NCBI RefSeq assembly: GCF_025698965.1
Contig: NZ_JAILWL010000002.1
Location: 1 to 44,499 of the forward strand
Length of the DNA: 44,499 nucleotides
From: Roseibium sp.
Lineage (GTDB): Bacteria; Pseudomonadota; Alphaproteobacteria; Rhizobiales; Stappiaceae
Direction: 5' to 3'
The notes beneath the pieces were generated by a model, which worked only from the letters and a program-made list of their open reading frames with translations, was not told where the DNA came from and searched no databases. The position numbers were made by a program, and so were the translations under genes. Position 1 is the first letter of the stretch; every line of letters starts with the position of its first letter. Positions 35,996 to 42,626 of this stretch are shown in pieces.

Positions 35996-36013
35996 AAAGC
36001 AAGCATCGGGCCA
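35996..36013 (-). promoter_or_regulatory. Sigma-54 promoter of fliK-flgD
   Basis: On the minus strand: CTGGCCCG-ATGC-TTGCTTT, matching YTGGCACG-N4-TTGCW with one difference. The -24 GG (36012-36011) and -12 GC (36000-35999) are exactly 12 bases apart. Transcription would start near 35987, 63 bases before the chosen fliK ATG. FlbD, encoded 8 kb away, is the probable activator. Confidence 0.72.
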
Positions 36014-36204
36014 GTTTTTATCAACTGATTAAGATGTTGAATTTAATGACTTTACCGCAGATACAGCACAATCTTTCGAAACGAGGAGGCGGCAAGCTTT
36101 GCCGACACGGCAATGCGTGCCTGCCGCATCTGCTGTGTTCCCATGAATGTGGATCCGCTTGGTCCGGTTTGCAGGAGTGCCGCCCTGACATGGTCTGCGA
36201 GGGA

Positions 36205-37869
36205 CTATTTCTCGGAAGGCTTCAGCACCACATTTACATCGCCAGTCTCGCCCGGAACCACAAAGGGCGTCTGACCAGGCGCTGCAATGGATTGAACCAG
36301 CGGATGCGTGAAGACCAGGCCAGGCTTCAAGACGCTCAGCAGCTTCGTTGCTTCAACTGCAACCGTCCGCTCCGCTTCGTTACGCGGCGGCAAGCGCATG
36401 ATAGCCTGAAGCACGTCGACGGCTTCACTTGGCCGGTCCATTTCCGCCAGACACTTCGCAAGGCCGAAATGTGCTGAAATCAGCTTGGGGTCGATCGCGA
36501 GCACCTTTCGATATGCACCGCAGGCGGCCTCGGCGCCGGACGACCTTTGATAAACCTGAGCCAGGCGCAACCACGCCTTTAAATTTGCCGGCTGCAGGGC
36601 GGTCAGCGTCTCGAACAACTGCGCCGCCTCCGCATCTTCTTGCCTGGCTGCGAGCAGCTGGGCCAAGCCGTAAAGCGCACCAGCATGCCTTGGCGCGGTT
36701 TCCAGGATCTGCCGGTATCCGATTTCAGCTTCATCCCGATAGCGCTTCTTGTGAAGCAACAGCACCTGCTTGAATACCAGAGGAACGGTCCGGGCAGCGA
36801 GCCTCCCTCCCAGATTGACCCCGCTTTTGGTTGAGACCGTGATCCGTTCGATAGCGCGCTCCTGGCATCCGAAGGAATATTTGTACGGTTCGTTGCCGCG
36901 CAGGAAATCGTAAGTGCGAAAGCCCGTTTCAATAGCATGCCGAATGCTGTGTGCGTGAAGGAGCAGCCCGCTCGGAATTTCGTTAAATGAGGGATCGCGA
37001 CCGGAAATCATGAACAGCACTGCCTTCTTCTCATGGTCGAGAAAGCTGCCCAGTACTCCATGCGGCTGGTCCCCCTTCCACAGGACCGGCATATACAAAT
37101 GACCGAGTTCAAAACCGCTGCGCAGAAGAATGCGGTTGTTGGAGAGGATCTTCTTAAGATATTCGCCCTTGCGTGATGCCCATTGTGCCTCCCAGAATTT
37201 CAACAGAGTTTCGATGTCACGGTCTATGCTGTCAGCATCCGCATGTGTGATGCGATAGTCGTCGCCCGCATCGACCTTGCGCAAAAGCCGGCGCAACTTC
37301 TGGCGCGAGTTGGCGCTGAGTTTTTCCGCCAGATATGCGTCAAAACTGTCCGGCAAATCGACATAGGGACAAATCAGGTTATTGACATTGTCTTTCTTGT
37401 TGACTGACGGAAGGGACTTGAAACCAAAGGTCTTCTTGGGAAACTCACCAAGAAACAACCCTTTGCGCTTCTCCGACATTCGCAGGTAGTCAAGATTGAG
37501 AAACGCCCAAGCCATGGTTTTGAGATGTCTTGCAAAGGCGGGAATTGCCTCGTCTTCAAACTCAGGCAGACACAAAAGACCGGTGTAATCGGCCGCATAA
37601 TTACCGGCCATGATAAAACCGTTGACGAAAATACCGGACTTCTTGCGCCGCTTCAGCTTTACCCGCAAAGGCAAAAAGGCGACCGGCTGGCTTGTCTCCT
37701 CAGGGGCAGCCGTCAACACGACCCAGTCCTCATCTGACCGGCTCAGAAAGTCGGTAAGCCACCACCAGGAAAGATAGAACTGGCTTTCCGGGTCTCGCTG
37801 GTAAACATCACACCAGACGTTTTTATACGCCTGCAGCTGATCCATGGTTTCGACAAGGCCAACTTTCAT
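36205..37869 (-). CDS. GNAT/FemAB-like acyltransferase fused to TPR repeats
   Basis: A 554-residue cytoplasmic protein. Residues about 1-340 resemble the BioF2-like acetyltransferase family (PF13480, CelD/BcsL-type): RQKLRRLLRKVDAGDDYRI, then HGVLGSFLDHEKKAVLFMIS, and PSGLLLHAHSIRHAIETGF. They end in YDFLRGNEPYKYSFG, the classic D-F-L-R-G-x-x-x-Y-K motif. Residues about 385-510 hold three or four TPR-like repeats (YRQILETAPRHAGALYGLAQ, then LFETLTALQPANLKAWLRLA, YRKVLAIDPKLISAHFGLAK). Members of the first family act in polysaccharide or peptidoglycan modification. The TPRs suggest a partner protein. GAGG precedes the ATG. Its position beside fliK raises the possibility of surface or flagellin modification, which is inference. 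Confidence 0.82.
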   Translation of the reverse strand: MKVGLVETMDQLQAYKNVWCDVYQRDPESQFYLSWWWLTDFLSRSDEDWVVLTAAPEETSQPVAFLPLRVKLKRRKKSGIFVNGFIMAGNYAADYTGLLCLPEFEDEAIPAFARHLKTMAWAFLNLDYLRMSEKRKGLFLGEFPKKTFGFKSLPSVNKKDNVNNLICPYVDLPDSFDAYLAEKLSANSRQKLRRLLRKVDAGDDYRITHADADSIDRDIETLLKFWEAQWASRKGEYLKKILSNNRILLRSGFELGHLYMPVLWKGDQPHGVLGSFLDHEKKAVLFMISGRDPSFNEIPSGLLLHAHSIRHAIETGFRTYDFLRGNEPYKYSFGCQERAIERITVSTKSGVNLGGRLAARTVPLVFKQVLLLHKKRYRDEAEIGYRQILETAPRHAGALYGLAQLLAARQEDAEAAQLFETLTALQPANLKAWLRLAQVYQRSSGAEAACGAYRKVLAIDPKLISAHFGLAKCLAEMDRPSEAVDVLQAIMRLPPRNEAERTVAVEATKLLSVLKPGLVFTHPLVQSIAAPGQTPFVVPGETGDVNVVLKPSEK

Positions 37870-38318
37870 TACAGCGCCTCAACCAATAAAACACACTATC
37901 CAAATCTAAATTCTTATTTACCTTACGGAAATTCTAATGACTTTCTTCCATTTTAACAAGACAACGCGGCCAGCATGCTTAATGGATCAAGCCCGAAACC
38001 CATCCGCCCGCACCATGCGTAACGCCTTTGAAATTGCGATCCTGAACCTCATATCCACGGATGAAAAATCAGGGAACCGGTTTGGCATTACTCGCGATCT
38101 GCTTGTCCGGGCGGTCAAACGAATCCTTCGGAAGGAAGCAATTGGCATTGCATATTCTTGTCTGTATAGTGCCGCCAACTTTGAAAAGGCCTCGATTGGT
38201 GCGCCTGAACCCGAGTTCGCATGATCTTGCCGGACCATCGACTTGAGGACAGAAGCGCGAGAACGCTGGAGTGTTCCCCCTGCACCGATCAGCCAGAAGA
38301 CTTCTGGAAGTGAATTAA
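37870..38318. other. Divergent intergenic region with one doubtful small frame
   Basis: About 450 bases between the acyltransferase-TPR gene (minus) and mnmA (plus). It must contain both promoters. The first 60 bases are AT-rich. The only frame worth listing is the small one described separately; I see no other gene, repeat or terminator. Confidence 0.5.
37937..38224 (+). CDS. Hypothetical small protein, doubtful
   Basis: A 95-residue frame with ATG at 37937 (weak CGGAAA upstream) or possibly starting later at the internal Met of MRNAFEIAILNL. The middle reads like a real helical protein (AFEIAILNLISTDEKSGNRF, GITRDLLVRAVKRILRKEA). There is no recognisable family and no good ribosome site. 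A competing minus-strand frame overlaps it (37987-38361). It would be transcribed ahead of mnmA. I give it roughly one chance in three of being expressed. Confidence 0.3.
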   Translation: MTFFHFNKTTRPACLMDQARNPSARTMRNAFEIAILNLISTDEKSGNRFGITRDLLVRAVKRILRKEAIGIAYSCLYSAANFEKASIGAPEPEFA

Positions 38319-39497
38319 ATGCGAAACAGTCTGGATCTGCCCGGCCGGCCGGAAGATACACGTGTCGTTGTTGCCATGTCCGGCGGTGTCGACAGCTCGG
38401 TCGTTGCGGCGATGATGCACGCCGAAGGCTATGACGTCATCGGCGTCACGCTGCAGCTTTATGACCACGGTGCAGCAGTTGCCAAGGCCAAGTCGTGCTG
38501 CGCCGGCGTCGACATTCATGATGCTCGGCGCGCGGCGGAAAAAATCGGCATTCCTCATTACGTGCTGGATTATGAAAGCCGCTTCAAGGAGCAGGTGATG
38601 GACCGGTTCGCTGACAGTTACATTGCCGGCGAAACACCGATCCCGTGCGTTTCATGCAATCAGACGGTCAAGTTCACCGACCTTCTGAAAACCGCCAGGG
38701 ATCTGGGCGCGGACGCCTTGGCGACCGGCCACTATGTCCGTTCCGCACAGCAGGGCAACAAGCGCGCACTCTATCGCCCGACGGATCTGGACCGGGACCA
38801 GAGCTATTTCCTGTTTGCCACGACCCAGGAACAGCTGGATTTCGTCCGTTTTCCCCTAGGCGGCATGCCCAAGGCGAAAGTGCGTGAACTGGCCGCCGAG
38901 TTCGGCTTGTCGGTTGCCAACAAGCCTGACAGTCAGGACATCTGCTTTGTGCCCAATGGTGACTACGCGGAAGTGATCCGCAAGCTGCGCCCCAACGCAA
39001 TCGAACCGGGAGACATCGTCCACATGGACGGCCGTATTCTGGGCAAGCATGACGGCATCATCCATTTCACGATCGGTCAGCGCCGCGGCATCGGTGTTGC
39101 AACGGGCGAACCGCTTTACGTCGTCCGCCTTGACCCGGAAACCCGGCGCGTTGTGGTCGGCCCGCGCGAGGCACTGGCAACCCGAACCATTTTGTTGAGG
39201 GAAATGAACTGGGTCGGCGACCAGCCACTCGACGAGGGTGATGAAATTGAGGTCTTTGCCAAGGTTCGCTCCACCCGGCCGCCGGCACCGGCAACACTCC
39301 GGGTGCTGAACGGCAAAGCCTTTGTCGACCTTGCCAATGGTGAAACCGGCGTTGCTCCGGGACAGGCCTGTGTCTTCTTTGACAGCGACGATGAAACCGC
39401 CCGGGTTCTGGGCGGTGGATGGATCCACAAGACCGAGCGCACAGGCACTTGGGCAATCGATTTTCCACAGGCGGAAACCCCGGTTTCAGCGGCCTGA
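38319..39497 (+). CDS. mnmA: tRNA-specific 2-thiouridylase MnmA
   Basis: A 392-residue enzyme that adds sulfur to U34 of Glu, Gln and Lys tRNAs. An N-terminal PP-loop ATPase ([18 protein letters not shown], residues about 16-33) is followed by the catalytic pair Cys113 ([11 protein letters not shown]) and Cys209 ([16 protein letters not shown]), which align with the two catalytic cysteines of the E. coli enzyme. The C-terminal beta domains bind the tRNA ([20 protein letters not shown]). GGAAG precedes the ATG. It is followed by a stem-loop and a tRNA gene. Confidence 0.97.
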   Translation: MRNSLDLPGRPEDTRVVVAMSGGVDSSVVAAMMHAEGYDVIGVTLQLYDHGAAVAKAKSCCAGVDIHDARRAAEKIGIPHYVLDYESRFKEQVMDRFADSYIAGETPIPCVSCNQTVKFTDLLKTARDLGADALATGHYVRSAQQGNKRALYRPTDLDRDQSYFLFATTQEQLDFVRFPLGGMPKAKVRELAAEFGLSVANKPDSQDICFVPNGDYAEVIRKLRPNAIEPGDIVHMDGRILGKHDGIIHFTIGQRRGIGVATGEPLYVVRLDPETRRVVVGPREALATRTILLREMNWVGDQPLDEGDEIEVFAKVRSTRPPAPATLRVLNGKAFVDLANGETGVAPGQACVFFDSDDETARVLGGGWIHKTERTGTWAIDFPQAETPVSAA

Positions 39498-39515
39498 GGA
39501 CAACCAAAAAAGAAT

Positions 39516-39553
39516 GCGGGCAGGCGCACATTCAACGCTTGACGCCTGCCCGC
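39516..39553. terminator. Strong stem-loop after mnmA, overlapping the tRNA promoter
   Basis: GCGGGCAGGCG - 16-base loop - CGCCTGCCCGC, a perfect 11-bp GC-rich stem 18 bases after the mnmA stop. On the plus strand it lacks a T-run; the A-run on its left would be a T-run on the minus strand, so it would be a better terminator for leftward transcripts. The -35 box of the tRNA promoter lies in its loop and right arm. Confidence 0.6.
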
Positions 39554-39567
39554 AGCCTCACTATAAG
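39539..39567 (+). promoter_or_regulatory. Sigma-70 type promoter of the tRNA gene
   Basis: TTGACG (39539-39544), a 17-base spacer, TATAAG (39562-39567). Transcription would start near 39574, about 35 bases before the mature tRNA 5' end, leaving a short leader for RNase P. The -35 box lies inside the mnmA stem-loop. Confidence 0.7.
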
Positions 39568-39609
39568 CACCCCACGTCGCGCGGGCGCCTCTGCCCGGAT
39601 CGCGCAGAT

Positions 39610-39686
39610 GGCGGAGTAGCTCAGGTGGTTAGAGCAGCGGAATCATAATCCGCGTGTCGGGGGTTCGAGTCCCTCCTCCGCTACCA
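39610..39686 (+). tRNA. tRNA with CAT anticodon (tRNA-Met, or Ile2)
   Basis: A 77-base cloverleaf: acceptor GGCGGAG pairs with CTCCGCT (G1-U72 wobble), D-arm GCTCAGGTGGTTAGAGC, anticodon arm GCGGA-ATCATAA-TCCGC with anticodon CAT, and T-arm GGGGGTTCGAGTCCCTC. A73 and CCA are encoded in the gene. The paired 1-72 position and the lack of three G-C pairs in the anticodon stem exclude the initiator. Elongator Met is the usual assignment for this sequence type in alphaproteobacteria, but lysidine-modified tRNA-Ile2 shares the CAT anticodon and cannot be fully excluded by eye. Confidence 0.95.
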
Positions 39687-40308
39687 AATTTTACCAAATA
39701 AATTCAACAACTTAACAGAAAGAAGCGGCAGTTCTTTTGCATTTTTTTGTTGCATCTTCTCACAACCAATTTCCGCAGAATTCCGCCAATTTCAAACTAC
39801 ACACGGCAAGTCCATGCAACATAGATGCGACATGAAATGCAGAGAGCGCTTTGGTGCACAATCTCCTCTGGCATTTCATCTGTGCTCTGTAAACGAACCT
39901 ACGGCTTCGTACGGCGCCCCCCTCAAGCGACAGCTGCCTTGATCGCAATGGAATCCAACCCGACACTTGCTCGAAATGTTATTCTCTTCGGCATTCGACA
40001 TGCAATCGCCGATCAATTTGGCGGACATGATAACGCTGAGAAAGTCTCTTTCCTCATGACAAGGTAACTGTCATCCGATTGATCCGTTATCTGGGCTGGC
40101 TTGAAGCCCACATTGCAGGATGCTGCGCGGCACGCACGTGTCGGTTTCGGCCATCTGCGCCAATATAACAGCATATTGTTTCATAAGACCCGACGTGCAA
40201 AGCGTTCTGGAACCCAGTGCACTACTCCAACTGTTGAGGCGTTTAGTTCCGACGTTCTTTTTCGGCAACCATCAGTCGAAACGTTCCCAAAACGCCTCTA
40301 AAGTTGAG
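39687..40308. other. Region 3' of the tRNA, no convincing gene
   Basis: About 620 bases of lower-GC DNA between the tRNA and the unknown gene at 40309. A weak stem AAAGAA - GCGGCAG - TTCTTT followed by a T-run (39719-39748) may terminate the tRNA. Several frames of 60-130 residues occur on both strands, none with a ribosome site or recognisable motif; they could be remnants of a decayed gene. TACCAAAT, which begins in the tRNA end, is repeated once 10 bases on (39682-39699). I found no copy of the tRNA 3' end further downstream and no integrase. Confidence 0.4.
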
Positions 40309-42189
40309 CTACTCCTTTCGGATGGTCGCGACTGGGTCCATCTTCGACAGGAAAGACAAAGCGTCATTGATTTGAACCTTGTCGCTGATTGCCTCTTCAA
40401 CAACCTCGACGAGCCGATCCAGTGCTGGTGCACGGCGAGCAACGCGCAGAATGCTTTGCAGCATGTCCCAAGCGCCCAGAAATGTTGTCAAGGGCAACCC
40501 TGTACCTGCTGACACCAAGGGCGCCGAGAGATCCAGTACATCGCGGCGGTCGAGCCATTTGCGTTTGCCTAGCTTGTCCTCATACAGCTCTCGCTCCAGA
40601 CGATCGAGTTCCTGACGTCGTTCTTCTTCTGGCAGTTCAGCCAGCCGCGTTATCAGGCTCCTGCCTTTTCTTCGCAACGAGGTTTGGCTGGTATAGGCAA
40701 GCACATCGTCAACTGTGGCAGCGGGATGAAAAGTCATGAGCGGAAGAGGAGGCAGAAGGGTTGCGGATTCTTTCCGCTTGCGACGTTCGTTCGTTGCCCA
40801 TCGAGCAGAGATGCCTCTTCGGAAGTGGCGGAAGAAGTTCAGCCTGTCGCCGATTATGCGCATCGGCTCGTGCCATGTTGTGACGTAGTTCGGACTGTTA
40901 GGCGGAATAAACGTTGCGTCCAGCATTCGGGCGATCTCAACCTGTGTGCCAAAGGTCATGGCTTCCAACCGACCATCTTTGCCAGTTATGCGATGCAGAC
41001 TATCGCCGAAGTGCCGTCCCTGTCCAAATCCCTGAATACCGAGCAAACCTTGGCTCATCGTGTAGGGAAAACTGTTGCGGCGAGCCATGCGAGGATAGAA
41101 CAACCACGCAGCTACTTCTTTGTCTGAGATGTTCAGCTCTGCGACCAACCGCTTAATGACCAACTGCAGATCGCTACGCAGCGCGGGATCGGAAAACAGA
41201 AACCAATCGTCCATTTCAACGATATTGGAGATGTAGAAGGCAGCAGACTTTCGCCTGCTAAGAACACCTCGCAGGTTTAGGGCTTGAGCTCTACTCAGGA
41301 AATCGACATCGTATCGCTCCTCCGGATGAGATAGTAATAGCCGAACTCGATCTGCTTCAATCATTTGCAGAAGGCCAGTTTGGTCTATGGTCTGTGTTTC
41401 CCAAAATCTGTCGCCGGCCGAGCCGTCTGTGATGGGCGGTGTCATGTAGATCGTGTCGAAAGCGAGCAGAAGTTGGCGCAGATCGACTGTTGGCCATATG
41501 CTGGCATCGACGTAACAAGCCATGTCAGCATCGTCAGTGAAGCCGAAAGCACGTGGAGACAACCGGCCTTCGTAAAGCGTCTCGACTTCGTCGAACCACC
41601 AAGCCTCGTCTTTCGCTACGAACTCAGGAACTTGGCAGCGCAGTTTGGCTGGCTTGAAAAGGTTTCCCTCTGCTTGTCTCTCATCTATTTGTGATTCCAA
41701 CGGTTGTGGATTCACGAGGCGTGGCGTCATGCCTTTTGTGTTTGGCTCAAGCACCACCTTGATTTCGTCCCACAGACCGTCTGGCAGTGGCGCCTCGAAA
41801 GCGTAGTCGAGGGAGCCATTCCCGTCTGGCCCAGCTGACGCCAGCAGCGGTGCATCGGGGAACTTTCCGGCCAGCAGAACTTGTGTATCAGCGACCGTAA
41901 GCGGGGTGCCCGCAAAACCGGTCGACCAGTTTTTGTCAGAAATAGACGCAATGCGGATCGCATTTTCTGGACGCTCGTCGACCATTGTTACGAAGTCTGC
42001 GGCTTGGGCATATCGGTGTTCGAAGTCCCGCTTGATATCACTCAGGTTTGCCTGTTTTGGGGAAACGTAGATCTGATGATGGGCCGGGTCGATCTCCCAC
42101 ACCTCGGTGTCGATATGTGGATTCTCCGCACGCCAGTTCGCCTCAGAACGTCTCACAGACTCACGTTGATTGTATTCCCACCTGCTCAT
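40309..42189 (-). CDS. Large protein of unknown family beside a tRNA
   Basis: 626 residues from an ATG at 42189 (MSRWEYNQRESVRRSEANW), with GGGAGG about 12 bases upstream. The longer frame to 42336 adds 49 residues without a ribosome site. I do not recognise a family. It is soluble, with no signal peptide or membrane helix. Residues about 1-150 are mixed alpha/beta. Residues about 210-330 include CYVDASIWPTVDLRQLLLAF and a stretch with regular hydrophobic strands and helices (DRVRLLLSHPEERYDVDFLS). The C-terminal 130 residues are helical and highly charged (LAELPEEERRQELDRLEREL). No nuclease, helicase or ATPase motif is visible. The same strand carries another unknown gene upstream, 437 bases away. 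Confidence 0.8.
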   Translation of the reverse strand: MSRWEYNQRESVRRSEANWRAENPHIDTEVWEIDPAHHQIYVSPKQANLSDIKRDFEHRYAQAADFVTMVDERPENAIRIASISDKNWSTGFAGTPLTVADTQVLLAGKFPDAPLLASAGPDGNGSLDYAFEAPLPDGLWDEIKVVLEPNTKGMTPRLVNPQPLESQIDERQAEGNLFKPAKLRCQVPEFVAKDEAWWFDEVETLYEGRLSPRAFGFTDDADMACYVDASIWPTVDLRQLLLAFDTIYMTPPITDGSAGDRFWETQTIDQTGLLQMIEADRVRLLLSHPEERYDVDFLSRAQALNLRGVLSRRKSAAFYISNIVEMDDWFLFSDPALRSDLQLVIKRLVAELNISDKEVAAWLFYPRMARRNSFPYTMSQGLLGIQGFGQGRHFGDSLHRITGKDGRLEAMTFGTQVEIARMLDATFIPPNSPNYVTTWHEPMRIIGDRLNFFRHFRRGISARWATNERRKRKESATLLPPLPLMTFHPAATVDDVLAYTSQTSLRRKGRSLITRLAELPEEERRQELDRLERELYEDKLGKRKWLDRRDVLDLSAPLVSAGTGLPLTTFLGAWDMLQSILRVARRAPALDRLVEVVEEAISDKVQINDALSFLSKMDPVATIRKE

Positions 42190-42626
42190 GTTCACACCAC
42201 TCCTCCCATCGTGAAGTAGGAGGTAAGTCTTCTGCTGAAAATTGCAATCAGTGTGATTTACTACCAAACAGCGCATCGATCCGACTAAGCGCTCGGGTTG
42301 CGACAACCAAGCGACTATGGTCATCATGAATGACAACTTGCTGATCAGTCACAGATTCCACATTGCCGAACAGAGCTAACTTATGAATGCGGACAATCAG
42401 GGGAGCAGGTCAAAAGACATCCGTTCGGTGCTTTTTCGGGCGGGAAGTCTTCCTTTTTGCATGAGCACTCAGCTAATCACTCATTGGGAGTGATGCTTGG
42501 CGTAGTCGACAATGTCAATTTGTTGGAATGAACTAGCTGCGGCGGAGCTGGACTTGAGGCTCTTTTTGCATTTGGAAGAGATGCAGTTTCATTCGACCTA
42601 TGCCGATCCGCTAAACTGGATCTCCT
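42190..42626. other. Intergenic region between the two unknown genes
   Basis: About 440 bases, moderately AT-rich, containing a perfect short inverted repeat at 42476-42494. The plus-strand frame at 42512-42844 mostly overlaps the coding strand of the right-hand gene and is not accepted. The gap is long for two genes of one operon, so the left gene may have its own promoter here. Confidence 0.45.
42476..42494. repeat. Perfect inverted repeat between the unknown genes
   Basis: ATCACTC - ATTGG - GAGTGAT: a 7-bp dyad with a 5-base centre, about 290 bases upstream of the left gene's start and 130 bases after the right gene's stop. No T-run follows on the coding strand. Size and symmetry suit a regulator operator, but a weak terminator is possible. 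Confidence 0.4.

Noticed and set aside
36002-36002. Upstream TTG start for fliK
   Set aside because: The codon overlaps the -12 element of the sigma-54 promoter and precedes the predicted transcription start.
34406-36028. Long plus-strand frames rich in Gln/His/Pro/Arg opposite fliK
   Set aside because: They arise from the low-complexity Ala/Gln/Gly/Pro-coding sequence of fliK; fliK has a recognisable C-terminal domain and a promoter in the right direction.
37987-38361. 124-residue minus-strand frame
   Set aside because: It overlaps the start of mnmA and has an Arg/Ser-rich random composition.
39682-39699. TACCAAAT direct repeat at the tRNA end as an attachment site
   Set aside because: Too short and too close together to flank an element; no second copy of the tRNA 3' end is visible in the window.
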